Shown piece after piece: positions 1-6,865 of a DNA stretch of 19,671 nucleotides. The notes under the pieces were generated by a model. That model was not told where the DNA came from and made no database searches. It was given only the letters and a program-made list of their open reading frames with translations. Every line of letters starts with the position of its first letter. Position 1 is the first letter of the stretch. Made by a program: the position numbers and the translations under genes. Source of the DNA: JBBQXK01 sp038251625 (GTDB lineage Bacteria; Pseudomonadota; Alphaproteobacteria; Rhodobacterales; Rhodobacteraceae); NCBI GenBank assembly GCA_038251625.1, contig JBBSBE010000073.1, positions 1 through 19,671 on the forward strand, written 5' to 3'.

Positions 1-284
1 ATGCCGCCGCCACGATGATTGCCAATGCGGTGGACCTGCCCGGCCACCACGCCATCGCCCGCCGACCCGCCCGCGAAATCAAGGCCGACAGCGATCTTGG
101 CGATCTGCCGGTCACGGTGGCGGTGGGGCCCCTCTCGAACGCCGACACCACTCAGGCGCTGGCCCGGGGCGCGCGTGCCGCGCAAACCTTCGCGGGTCGC
201 GGCCTCATTGCCGGGGCGGCGCTTTTCCTGCACCCTGACCTGCGCCTTGTCGGCGCTATCGCACAGGAGGCTGCCCTTGCCTGA
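1..284 (+). CDS. UPF0280 family protein, C-terminal part (5' end outside window)
   Basis: The reading frame is open from the left edge (codons begin at base 3) and stops with TGA at 282-284, giving about 93 residues. The sequence around NAVDLPGH, the following DSDLGD and the VGPL stretch match what I know of the C-terminal half of UPF0280 proteins, which I recall being placed in the ApbE-like (flavin-transferase-like) fold superfamily. Biochemical function is not established. The ATG at 15 is internal, because family-like residues precede it. The stop overlaps the TTG start of the next gene by 8 bases, so the two are translationally coupled and probably work in one pathway. The N-terminal half cannot be assessed. 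Family assignment is from pattern memory. Confidence 0.85.
   Translation, partial: AAATMIANAVDLPGHHAIARRPAREIKADSDLGDLPVTVAVGPLSNADTTQALARGARAAQTFAGRGLIAGAALFLHPDLRLVGAIAQEAALA
265..270 (+). promoter_or_regulatory. Ribosome-binding site that fixes the TTG start at 277
   Basis: AGGAGG is a full match to the anti-Shine-Dalgarno core. It lies 6 bases before TTG 277, where the DUF1185 homology starts, inside the 3' end of the UPF0280 gene. The alternative CTG at 271 would directly abut it and is unlikely. Confidence 0.75.
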
Positions 285-858
285 CTTCGCCCTGCGCAAG
301 ACCCTGCTCGTGATCGAGGACATCTACCACGAACACGGGCCCGCACCGAAAACGCCCCGTCTGCGCGGCGCCATCGCCGCTGTGGTGGCCAACCCCTTTG
401 CCGGGCGGTACGAGCCCAATCTGCAGCCCGCGATGGAAGCGCTGAAGCCTCTCGGCCTGATGCTGACCGACCGTCTGATCGCGGCTCTCGGCGGGCGCGA
501 GGGGATCGACGGCTATGGCAAGGGCGCCATCGTGGGCGAGGGGGGCGAGGCCGAGCATGGCGCGCTCTGGCATGTGCCGGGCGGCTACGCGATGCGCGAA
601 CGGCTGGGGGAATCCCGCGCCATCGTGCCTTCGGCGATGAAGGTGGCGGGCATGGGGCAGGCGCTCGACGTGCCTTTGGGCCATATCAACGCGGCCTATG
701 TGCGCAGCCATTTCGACGCGATGCCCGTCTCCATCCCCGATGCCCCGCGCGCGGGCGAGATCGTGCTGATCCTTGCCATGGCAAAGGGCCCACGCGTCCA
801 CAGCCGGATGGGCGGGCTCGAGGTCTGGCAAGTGAAGGGGGAGGATGGCTTGCGGTGA
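277..858 (+). CDS. DUF1185 / 'amino acid synthesis family' protein
   Basis: This is a 193-residue protein, the usual size for the DUF1185 family. Typical features are the N-terminal LRKTLLVIEDIYHEHG stretch, VANPFAGRY, the GKGAIVGE segment followed by EHGALWH, and the HINAAYVRSHFD region. The family name is historical and no reaction is firmly assigned; I recall a solved structure but no proven activity. The frame is open far upstream, but family similarity begins at the TTG at 277, which has a strong ribosome-binding site, AGGAGG at 265-270, with a 6-base spacer. It overlaps the UPF0280 gene by 8 bases and the following membrane-protein gene by 4. No signal peptide is seen, so it is probably cytoplasmic. 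The coupling suggests it acts with UPF0280 in a catabolic pathway rather than in amino-acid biosynthesis; that is inference. Confidence 0.85.
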   Translation: MPDFALRKTLLVIEDIYHEHGPAPKTPRLRGAIAAVVANPFAGRYEPNLQPAMEALKPLGLMLTDRLIAALGGREGIDGYGKGAIVGEGGEAEHGALWHVPGGYAMRERLGESRAIVPSAMKVAGMGQALDVPLGHINAAYVRSHFDAMPVSIPDAPRAGEIVLILAMAKGPRVHSRMGGLEVWQVKGEDGLR

Positions 859-2204
859 GGCTCTGTCCCGCCCTTTTCTGCCTTTTGCCCGGCACGGCCG
901 CCGCCTGCGCCCTGCCGCCTTCGGTGATCCTGACCCTGCCGACCGGGCACTACATGGCAGGGGCCGCCGCCACCGTCGCCCTGACCGGCCTGATCCTCGC
1001 GCGCGCGGACCGCACCCCTGGCATCGCCCCCCGCATTCTGGCCGAACGCCGCGTCCTCTTGCCCGTGACGCTGACAAGCACGCTGTCCTTCCTCGCCCAT
1101 GCGGCCCTGCTGGCAGTTGGCTGGCTGGGATCGTCCGACCCCATGCACAACCTGCTGACGCTCTGGGTCTGGACAGGCCTTTGGGTGGCCCTTCCCCTCG
1201 CCTCGCTGGTGTTCGGCAACCTCTGGCGGGCGATCAACCCCTTTACCGGCCCGGCCCGGCTGGTCCGCCTTGCGTTCGGGCTGAGGGGCGGCATCGGCCT
1301 TGCGCGCCTTGGCCATTGGCCCGCGGTAGCGGGGCTTTTCGCCTTCACATGGTTCACCCTTGTGTCGCTCTCACCCGAGGACCCGCGCACCCTTGCCACC
1401 GTATCAGCACTCTACGCGGCCGTCATCCTGGCGCTGGCGGTGGCAGAGGGGGAAAAATGGCTCGAACAAGGCGAATTCTTCACCGTCTATCTGGGTTGGC
1501 TCGCCCGCATCGCGCCCTTCTGGCTAGTGATCGCGGGGCGGCGGGCGCGGCTGATGGCGGGGTTTCCGGGATCGCAGATCCTGGCCTTGCCGCCCCTCTC
1601 GCCCTCTGCCGTGGCCTTTGTCACCCTCGCCCTCGCGGGCCTCACCTTCGATGGACTGCGCGACACGTTCTTCTGGCTTGGCCTGATCGGGGAAAACCCG
1701 CTGGAATTCACCGGCCGCTCGGCGGTGATGGGGGTCAACACGGCGGGCCTGATCGCCGTCTGGGCCGCCACCGCCACGACCATTCTTGCCGCCCTCGCAC
1801 TCGGCCAGCGCATGGCCGGGCGCCCGGTTCCCGTTGGGCCGGTGATGCTGTCGTTCCTCGCCATCGCGGCGGGCTATCACAGCGCGCATTACCTTGTGAC
1901 GCTGCTGACGACCGGCCAATACGCGCTTGCCGCCCTCAACGACCCGCTGTTCCGGGGTGACAGCCTTCTGGGCCTGCAACCCTTCTTCGTGGGCTTCGGG
2001 TTCCTTGCCGATCCCGCCGCGATGACCGCCGTCTGGAACACCCAGTTCGTGGCCATCCTCGGCGCGCATCTCCTTGCCACCCTCCTGGCCCTGCGGCTGG
2101 CCGGCCCCGGCCTGCCCGCCCGCGCCCATCTGCCCCTGACGGCGCTGATGGTGGGCTATACCGTGCTTGGCCTCTGGCTGCTTGCCCAACCGACCGGAGC
2201 CTAA
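855..2204 (+). CDS. Polytopic membrane protein with signal peptide ('fenitrothion hydrolase'-labelled group)
   Basis: The 449-residue protein starts with GTG inside a GTGA overlap with the preceding stop; GGGGAGG at 837-844 is a possible ribosome-binding site. Residues 1-19 look like a cleavable signal peptide ending ACA. About 10-11 hydrophobic segments follow, roughly at 33-50, 68-91, 100-121, 155-172, 181-197, 211-227, 250-264, 293-316, 328-352, 396-415 and 426-444. Conspicuous polar motifs are NLWRAINPF (122-130), YHSAHY with H342 and H345 (341-346), and H405. I recall relatives being named 'fenitrothion hydrolase' in databases, but nothing here looks like a classical organophosphate hydrolase, so that activity should not be assumed. 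Coupling to UPF0280 and DUF1185 suggests a transport or membrane-redox role in the same pathway. Function is unknown. Confidence 0.75.
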   Translation: MRLCPALFCLLPGTAAACALPPSVILTLPTGHYMAGAAATVALTGLILARADRTPGIAPRILAERRVLLPVTLTSTLSFLAHAALLAVGWLGSSDPMHNLLTLWVWTGLWVALPLASLVFGNLWRAINPFTGPARLVRLAFGLRGGIGLARLGHWPAVAGLFAFTWFTLVSLSPEDPRTLATVSALYAAVILALAVAEGEKWLEQGEFFTVYLGWLARIAPFWLVIAGRRARLMAGFPGSQILALPPLSPSAVAFVTLALAGLTFDGLRDTFFWLGLIGENPLEFTGRSAVMGVNTAGLIAVWAATATTILAALALGQRMAGRPVPVGPVMLSFLAIAAGYHSAHYLVTLLTTGQYALAALNDPLFRGDSLLGLQPFFVGFGFLADPAAMTAVWNTQFVAILGAHLLATLLALRLAGPGLPARAHLPLTALMVGYTVLGLWLLAQPTGA

Positions 2205-2221
2205 GAATCGTGGACTTTTCA

Positions 2222-2250
2222 TTGGTATACGCACAGTCTTGATCCCTAAT
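2222..2250 (+). promoter_or_regulatory. Candidate sigma70 promoter with overlapping GntR-like dyad
   Basis: In the 114-base gap before the binding-protein gene, TTGGTA (2222-2227) and CCTAAT (2245-2250) are separated by 17 bases, each matching the sigma70 consensus at four of six positions. Overlapping the -35 box is TTGGTATACGCA (2222-2233), whose core GTATAC is a perfect 6-base palindrome. Its left half matches TTGGTATACCAA-type sites that I associate with FadR-class GntR regulators, while the right half is degenerate. An operator over the -35 box would fit substrate-controlled repression. No regulator gene is in the window. Prediction only. Confidence 0.35.
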
Positions 2251-2267
2251 GCGCAGCAAAACCCGGA

Positions 2268-2293
2268 CCGGGGCCGCGCCTCGAACGCCCCGG
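2268..2293 (+). promoter_or_regulatory. Hairpin in the predicted 5' leader of the ABC operon
   Basis: CCGGGGC (2268-2274) and GCCCCGG (2287-2293) form a perfect 7-base-pair, all-G/C stem with a 12-base loop. It ends 12 bases before the ribosome-binding sequence CGGAG (2306-2310) of the binding-protein gene. No T tract follows, so it is not a terminator; it may stabilise the mRNA or mean nothing. Confidence 0.3.
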
Positions 2294-2318
2294 CCAATCC
2301 AACAGCGGAGTATCAGAC

Positions 2319-3584
2319 ATGACCCTTGCCCTTCCCCGCCGCACCCTTCTGAAGGGGCTTGCCGCCTCGACCGCCGCCCTTGCCATGCCCGGCCATGTCT
2401 TCGGCCAGTCGGCGCCCATCAAGCTGGGTTTCCAGCTTCACCGCACCGGCATCGGTGCGGCCTACGGGCGCTGGTACGAGCGCACCACCCAAGCCGCGCT
2501 GAAAGTGCTGAACGAAGGCGGCGGCATCAACGGACGCCCCGTCGAGGTGGTGTTCGAGGACGATGGCACAGACCCCAAGCGCGGTGCCGAAGTGGTGGAA
2601 AAGCTGGCCAGCCAGGCCGGCTGCGACGCGATCTTCGGCCCCCTCTTCAGCCACGTCGTCATCGGCTCTGCCCCCCGGGCGGGCGAACTGAAGGTGCCCT
2701 ACCTCGTCTGTTCCGAGGGCTTTCACGTGGCCAGCGGAAAGCTCAACCGCTGGACGATGCAGCCCGGCATCACGGATGTGCGCGCGCAGGTCTCTTCGAT
2801 GGCGCCGTGGGTTCTGGCGAACCTTGGAAAGAAAGTCACCATGGTCTTCCCAGACTATGCCTTTGGCCACGATCACCGCGATTATTTCAGCGCGGCGGTG
2901 GCGGCAGGCGGGGGCGAGGTGATCAGGCAGATTGCGATCCCGCCGACCGAGACCAGCTTTACCCGCTACCTGCCGCAGATCCCCGCAGAGACGGAGGTGC
3001 TGTACCACGTGATGGTCGGCCCCGCCGTTCTGACCTTCGTCAAGGAGTTGGGCGAGTTTTACGGCACCGGTGCGCGGCCCGAAATCTTTGGCTTCATCGA
3101 CAGTCTTGAGGCCGTGGATACCGCCACGCCGGGCCTTGAGTTTCTGGAAGGCACGCATTTCTGGGAAGGCCACAACCGGGTGAAGCAGGCCGATGCCAGC
3201 GCGCACGAAACCTTCTATCGCGCGGCGGTCGGGGTGGATGACAACGGCGCCTCGGTCAGCGATGGCAAGGATGTGGCCACCTACGCCCATATGTTCAGCT
3301 GCTGGGAGACGCTTTTCATCCTGAAGGCCGGGATGGAGGCTGCGGGCTACCAGAGCCCCGCCGACCGCCAGAAACTGGTCGAGGCGATCGAGGCGATGAC
3401 CACCATTCCCGCCAGTCAGGCGCATCCGCAGGGCGACAAGACCTTCAACGGCAAGACGCATCAGGTGTTCGGGCACCAGTTCATCTCGAAAGTCGAGGGC
3501 GGCAAGCTGATGCGGGTGCACACCACCAGCCTTGAGGACGGGATGTACGAGGACGCGGTCGACTACACGTCGATGAGCTTCTGA
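2319..3584 (+). CDS. ABC transporter substrate-binding protein, branched-chain amino acid type, Tat-exported
   Basis: The 421-residue periplasmic receptor belongs to the LivJ/Peripla_BP_6 class (type I fold). The N-terminus has a twin-arginine motif, R7-R8-T-L-L-K12, then a hydrophobic stretch and a likely cleavage site near residues 27-32. The mature start IKLGFQLHRTGIGAAYG, the NEGGGINGRPVEVVFEDD segment and the GCDAIFGPLFS region are typical of LivJ/UrtA/AmiC-like receptors. The length is ordinary for the class. ATG 2319 is preceded by CGGAG at 2306-2310 with an 8-base spacer. It is the first gene of an importer that leads into hyuAB, so the ligand is probably the HyuAB substrate or its precursor rather than leucine; that is inference. 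A hairpin in the gap downstream may keep this gene expressed above the permeases. Confidence 0.93.
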   Translation: MTLALPRRTLLKGLAASTAALAMPGHVFGQSAPIKLGFQLHRTGIGAAYGRWYERTTQAALKVLNEGGGINGRPVEVVFEDDGTDPKRGAEVVEKLASQAGCDAIFGPLFSHVVIGSAPRAGELKVPYLVCSEGFHVASGKLNRWTMQPGITDVRAQVSSMAPWVLANLGKKVTMVFPDYAFGHDHRDYFSAAVAAGGGEVIRQIAIPPTETSFTRYLPQIPAETEVLYHVMVGPAVLTFVKELGEFYGTGARPEIFGFIDSLEAVDTATPGLEFLEGTHFWEGHNRVKQADASAHETFYRAAVGVDDNGASVSDGKDVATYAHMFSCWETLFILKAGMEAAGYQSPADRQKLVEAIEAMTTIPASQAHPQGDKTFNGKTHQVFGHQFISKVEGGKLMRVHTTSLEDGMYEDAVDYTSMSF

Positions 3585-3611
3585 CGTCTTGCCGTTGGCA
3601 AGGGCAAAGAT

Positions 3612-3665
3612 GGGGGGGCGCTGCCCCCGCGACGCTGGCGCGCCGCCCCCCCGGGATATTTTCGC
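3612..3665 (+). terminator. Strong intergenic hairpin, Rhodobacterales-style repeat; possible attenuator or mRNA stabiliser
   Basis: Seven G plus CG (3612-3620) pair perfectly with CG plus seven C (3644-3652), a 9-base-pair G/C stem. Inside, GGGGG (3614-3618) could instead pair with CCCCC (3624-3628). The sequence continues as GGGATATTTTCGC, giving a short T run. I remember similar 'CCCCCGGGATATTTT' blocks as very frequent between genes in Rhodobacteraceae genomes, which makes this a likely member of a dispersed palindromic repeat. Between the binding-protein and permease genes it could cause partial termination or protect the upstream mRNA 3' end, giving excess binding protein. The stem is seen directly; its role and repetition are inferred. 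Confidence 0.55.
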
Positions 3666-3689
3666 AAAGAAGAAGCAGGGGTAGGGGGC

Positions 3690-4568
3690 ATGGCATTCGG
3701 GCCCTTTCTGCTGCTGGCACTTCTGGAAGGCACCGTGATGGCCGCGGTGCTGGCGCTGACGGCGGTGGGGTTGAGCCTTGTCTTCGGCGTGATGCGGGTA
3801 GTGAACGTGGCGCATGGCGCTTTCTTCATGCTGGGTGCCGTTTCGGCATGGTTTGTGACGCATTGGATGCCCGGGCCGCCCTTCGTGGGGTTTCTGGCGG
3901 CGCTGATCCTGTGCCCGCTCTTCGTGGCCGCGCTGGCCGCGGTTGCCGACTGGACGGTGCTGAAGCGGCTGCATTACGAGCCCGAGGCGACCATCGTGGC
4001 GACCATCGGGCTTCTCTACATTCTGGAGCAGGCCGCGCTCAGCCTTTATGGGCCAGAGGCGCGTCCGGTGGCGGCCCCCTTCACCTGGCGCATTCAACTG
4101 CCGTGGTTCGGCTATTCAGGGTACAAGCTTTTCGTCGTTCTGGCGGCGGCTGCGGTTCTGGCGGCTGTCTGGCTGGTGATGACGCGCAGCCGCGCGGGCC
4201 TTGTCATGCGCGCCACGCAAATGGACCGCGACATGGCCCGCGCTTTCGGGATCGACACGGACCGTGTCTATGCGGGCGTTTTTGCGCTGGGGGCAGGGCT
4301 GGCAGCCGTGGCCGCGGTGCTGATCGTGCCGATCCAGCAGGCGCACTACCTGATGGGCGGCGATCCGCTTTTGCTGGCCTTCATCGTGGTGATCATCGGG
4401 GGCTTGGGCAGCTTGCGCGGCACGGTGGTGGCGGCGGTGTTGATCGGGCTCAGCGATGGCGTGATCTCGGTCTTTTTCTCACCCACACTGGCCAAGATCT
4501 TGGCCACGCTTCTGGTGGCGCTGGTGCTGGTCTTTCGCCCGCAGGGCCTTTTCGGGGCGCGGGCATGA
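3690..4568 (+). CDS. Branched-chain-amino-acid-type ABC permease, LivH family
   Basis: The 292-residue integral inner-membrane protein has about eight hydrophobic segments. The LivH signature VFGVMRVVNVAHGAFFMLGA lies near residues 30-50, and the GLVMRATQMDRDMARAFGID cytoplasmic loop (about 171-190) is the segment expected to contact the ATPases. The end, ALVLVFRPQGLFG, is characteristic of the family. ATG 3690 follows the G-rich stretch GTAGGGGG. It is 105 bases from the binding-protein gene, and its stop overlaps the start of the LivM gene as ATGA. With LivM it forms the heterodimeric pore for the solute delivered by the upstream receptor. Solute identity cannot be read from the permease. 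Confidence 0.93.
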   Translation: MAFGPFLLLALLEGTVMAAVLALTAVGLSLVFGVMRVVNVAHGAFFMLGAVSAWFVTHWMPGPPFVGFLAALILCPLFVAALAAVADWTVLKRLHYEPEATIVATIGLLYILEQAALSLYGPEARPVAAPFTWRIQLPWFGYSGYKLFVVLAAAAVLAAVWLVMTRSRAGLVMRATQMDRDMARAFGIDTDRVYAGVFALGAGLAAVAAVLIVPIQQAHYLMGGDPLLLAFIVVIIGGLGSLRGTVVAAVLIGLSDGVISVFFSPTLAKILATLLVALVLVFRPQGLFGARA

Positions 4569-5497
4569 AGGCGCTGGGGCTGCATCTGGCGGTGCTGGCC
4601 GCCCTTCTGGCCGCGTTCTGGCTTTTGCCGCCCTATCACGTCACCAACATGGCGCGGATCATGGTGCTGGCGGTCTTTGCCATCGGATACAACATCGCCT
4701 TTGGCCAGACCGGGCTTCTCAGCCTTGGCCACGCGCTTTTCTTTGCGGCGGGCATGTATGCCACCGGGTTGCTGATCGAACAGACGGGCCTTGCCACCGC
4801 GCCCGCCCTTCTGGCGGGCCTTGCCGCGGGCGCGGCAGTGGCAGCGGCGGTGGGGGTGCTGGCGCTGCGGACAGGCGGTGTCAGCTTCATGATCGTGACG
4901 CTGATGTTCGCGCAAGCCGGGTACCTGACCATCCTTTACTTCGGCGGGGTCACGCGCGGGGACGAGGGCTTTACCATCGCCCGCGCCGCCCGCGCCATCG
5001 GCCCCATCGACCTCTCGGCCGACATGCCCCGCTACATGGCCGCCTTCGCGCTCTTTACCGCAGGGCTTCTCGGCCACCTCGCCCTCACCCGCTCGCGCTT
5101 CGGGCGCGTCATGGTGGCGATGCGCGAGAATGAGGAACGCAGCCGCATGCTGGGCTACAACCCCTTCACCGTGAAGCTGGCAGCACTGACGATTTCGGGC
5201 CTTTATGCCGGGGCGGCGGGGGCGGCCTATGCCCTTCTCTTCGGCTATGTCGGCGCCAGTTTCGCCGCGATCCAGTATTCCATCCTGCCACTTCTTTACG
5301 TGCTTCTGGGAGGCGCGGGCACCGTTCTTGGCCCCTTCGTGGGCGCCCTCTTGATGTTCTACCTGATCGAGGTCGCCTCTGGCCTGACCACAGCCTACCT
5401 GATGGTGGTCGGCTTCGCCCTTCTGGCCCTTGTCCTCTTTGCGCCAAAGGGTGTGATGGGCACCCTGCGCGACAAGGCCCTGCCATGGCTTCCGTGA
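4565..5497 (+). CDS. Branched-chain-amino-acid-type ABC permease, LivM family
   Basis: This is a 310-residue permease. The frame is open upstream, but similarity starts at ATG 4565, in an ATGA overlap with the LivH stop. The LivM hallmark YNIAFGQTGLLSLGHALFF is at residues 42-60, and the ATPase-coupling loop AMRENEERSRMLGYN is at 185-199. About eight to nine membrane segments are visible, and the C-terminus contains LFAPKGVMG. The 3' end overlaps the LivG gene by 13 bases, so translation is coupled. It pairs with LivH to form the translocation channel. The length is ordinary and no disruption is seen. Confidence 0.92.
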   Translation: MKALGLHLAVLAALLAAFWLLPPYHVTNMARIMVLAVFAIGYNIAFGQTGLLSLGHALFFAAGMYATGLLIEQTGLATAPALLAGLAAGAAVAAAVGVLALRTGGVSFMIVTLMFAQAGYLTILYFGGVTRGDEGFTIARAARAIGPIDLSADMPRYMAAFALFTAGLLGHLALTRSRFGRVMVAMRENEERSRMLGYNPFTVKLAALTISGLYAGAAGAAYALLFGYVGASFAAIQYSILPLLYVLLGGAGTVLGPFVGALLMFYLIEVASGLTTAYLMVVGFALLALVLFAPKGVMGTLRDKALPWLP

Positions 5498-6183
5498 TCC
5501 TCGAGGCTGCGGGCCTGACCCGCCATTTCGACGGGCTGAAAGCGGTGGACGGCGTCGATTTCAGTCTCGAACAAGGCGAGATTCACGCCCTCATCGGCCC
5601 CAATGGCGCGGGCAAGACCACGTTCGTCAGCCTGCTTTCGGGCCGCATCCCGGTGCAATCGGGCACGATCCGCCTTGGGGGCGAGGATATCACCGCGCTG
5701 CCCGCCCATGTGCGGGTGCGCAAGGGCATCGCCTACACGTTCCAGATCACCTCGATCTATCCCCGCCTGACCGTGGCCGCCAATGTGGCGCTTGCCGCGC
5801 GGCACGACGATCCCGCCGCCCTGGCCCGCGTGGGCCTTCAGGACCGCGCGGATCAGATCGCGGGCACGCTCAGCTATGGCCACCAGCGCCTGCTGGAAAT
5901 CGCCATGGGCCTTGCCCTTTCCCCGCGTGTGCTGATCCTTGATGAACCGACCCAAGGCCTTGCGGCGGGCGAGATCGGCGCCTTCAAGGCGCTGGTGCAG
6001 GGCCTGATCCCTGCCACGACCGTCCTTCTGATCGAGCATAACATGGAGGTGGTGATGGACGTGGCAACCCGCATCACCGTGCTGAACTTCGGCCGCGTTC
6101 TGGCCACCGGCACGCCCGCCCGGATCCGCGCCAATCCGGATGTGCAGGCCGCCTACCTCGGGGGGCCCGATGCTGCGGCTTGA
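5485..6183 (+). CDS. ABC transporter ATP-binding protein, LivG family
   Basis: The 232-residue ATPase has Walker A GPNGAGKT (38-45), Q-loop Q87, an ABC signature LSYGHQR (129-135) in place of the usual LSGGQ-like form, Walker B VLILDEPTQGL (149-159) and the switch histidine H185. A Tyr-Gly signature is normal for the LivG/UrtD group. It is slightly shorter than the usual roughly 250 residues because of a brief C-terminus. ATG 5485 lies 13 bases inside the LivM gene, and the 3' end overlaps the LivF gene. It pairs with LivF to energise the importer. Residues 26-34 (FSLEQGEIH) are identical in both DNA and reading phase to part of hyuA. Confidence 0.93.
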   Translation: MASVILEAAGLTRHFDGLKAVDGVDFSLEQGEIHALIGPNGAGKTTFVSLLSGRIPVQSGTIRLGGEDITALPAHVRVRKGIAYTFQITSIYPRLTVAANVALAARHDDPAALARVGLQDRADQIAGTLSYGHQRLLEIAMGLALSPRVLILDEPTQGLAAGEIGAFKALVQGLIPATTVLLIEHNMEVVMDVATRITVLNFGRVLATGTPARIRANPDVQAAYLGGPDAAA

Positions 6184-6865
6184 AAGGGTCTGTGCGGGCT
6201 ATGGCCCCGTTGCCGTGCTGCACGGTGTCAGCCTGACGCTTGCGCCGGGCGAGGTGACCTGCCTGATGGGCCGCAACGGCGCAGGAAAAACCACGCTTTT
6301 GCGCACCATCATGGGCCAGACCCCGGCTACTGCCGGCACGATCATCCTGAACGGCACCGCAATCCAGACCCTGCCGCCGCACGAGGTGCCGCGCCATGGC
6401 ATCGGCTATGTCCCGCAGGGGCGGCGCCTTTTCGGCGCGATGACGGTGTCCGAGAATATTGCCGTGGGCCTGATGACGCGCGCGAAAGGCCCCGAGACGC
6501 GGGAAAAGGTGCTGTCGCTCTTTCCCCGCCTTACCGAACGGCTGCACCAGCAAGCGCGCACGCTTTCGGGGGGCGAACAGCAGATGCTGGCCATCGCGCG
6601 CGCGCTTTGCATCGAACCTTCCGTCCTTTTGCTCGATGAACCGACCGAAGGGCTGCAACCTTCGATGATAGCGCTCATCCGCGATACCATCACCACGCTG
6701 CGGGAAACGGGCGTTGCCACGCTTCTGGTCGAACAGCGCGTCGATGCGGCATTGGCGCTGGCCGATCGCATCGCCTTTCTGTCCCATGGGCAGATCGCCG
6801 AGGAACATCCCGCCGCCGATCTTTCGCCGTCGTCGACAGCCTTCAGGAGCCATGTCGGTGTCTGA
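6170..6865 (+). CDS. ABC transporter ATP-binding protein, LivF family
   Basis: This is a 231-residue ATPase from ATG 6170, where family similarity (LRLERVCAGYG) begins. An in-frame ATG at 6140 would add ten unrelated residues and is less likely. GGGGGG (6160-6165) could serve as a weak ribosome-binding site. Walker A is GRNGAGKT (34-41), the Q-loop is YVPQG (80-84), the signature is LSGGEQQ (132-138), and Walker B is LLLDEPTEGLQPS (153-165). The switch position is LVEQR, with Gln in place of His, as is usual for LivF. It overlaps the LivG gene by 14 bases and extends into the hyuA start, so importer and enzyme are co-translated. Confidence 0.92.
   Translation: MLRLERVCAGYGPVAVLHGVSLTLAPGEVTCLMGRNGAGKTTLLRTIMGQTPATAGTIILNGTAIQTLPPHEVPRHGIGYVPQGRRLFGAMTVSENIAVGLMTRAKGPETREKVLSLFPRLTERLHQQARTLSGGEQQMLAIARALCIEPSVLLLDEPTEGLQPSMIALIRDTITTLRETGVATLLVEQRVDAALALADRIAFLSHGQIAEEHPAADLSPSSTAFRSHVGV

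Noticed and set aside
256..1077. Long minus-strand open frame opposite DUF1185
   Set aside because: Arg/His/Gly-rich shadow of the plus-strand genes in G+C-rich DNA; no recognisable family, and the opposite strand holds recognisable genes.
2313..4097. 594-residue minus-strand open frame opposite the binding protein and LivH genes
   Set aside because: Composition is typical of an antisense shadow, it spans two recognisable genes and the intergenic hairpin, and shows no family motifs.
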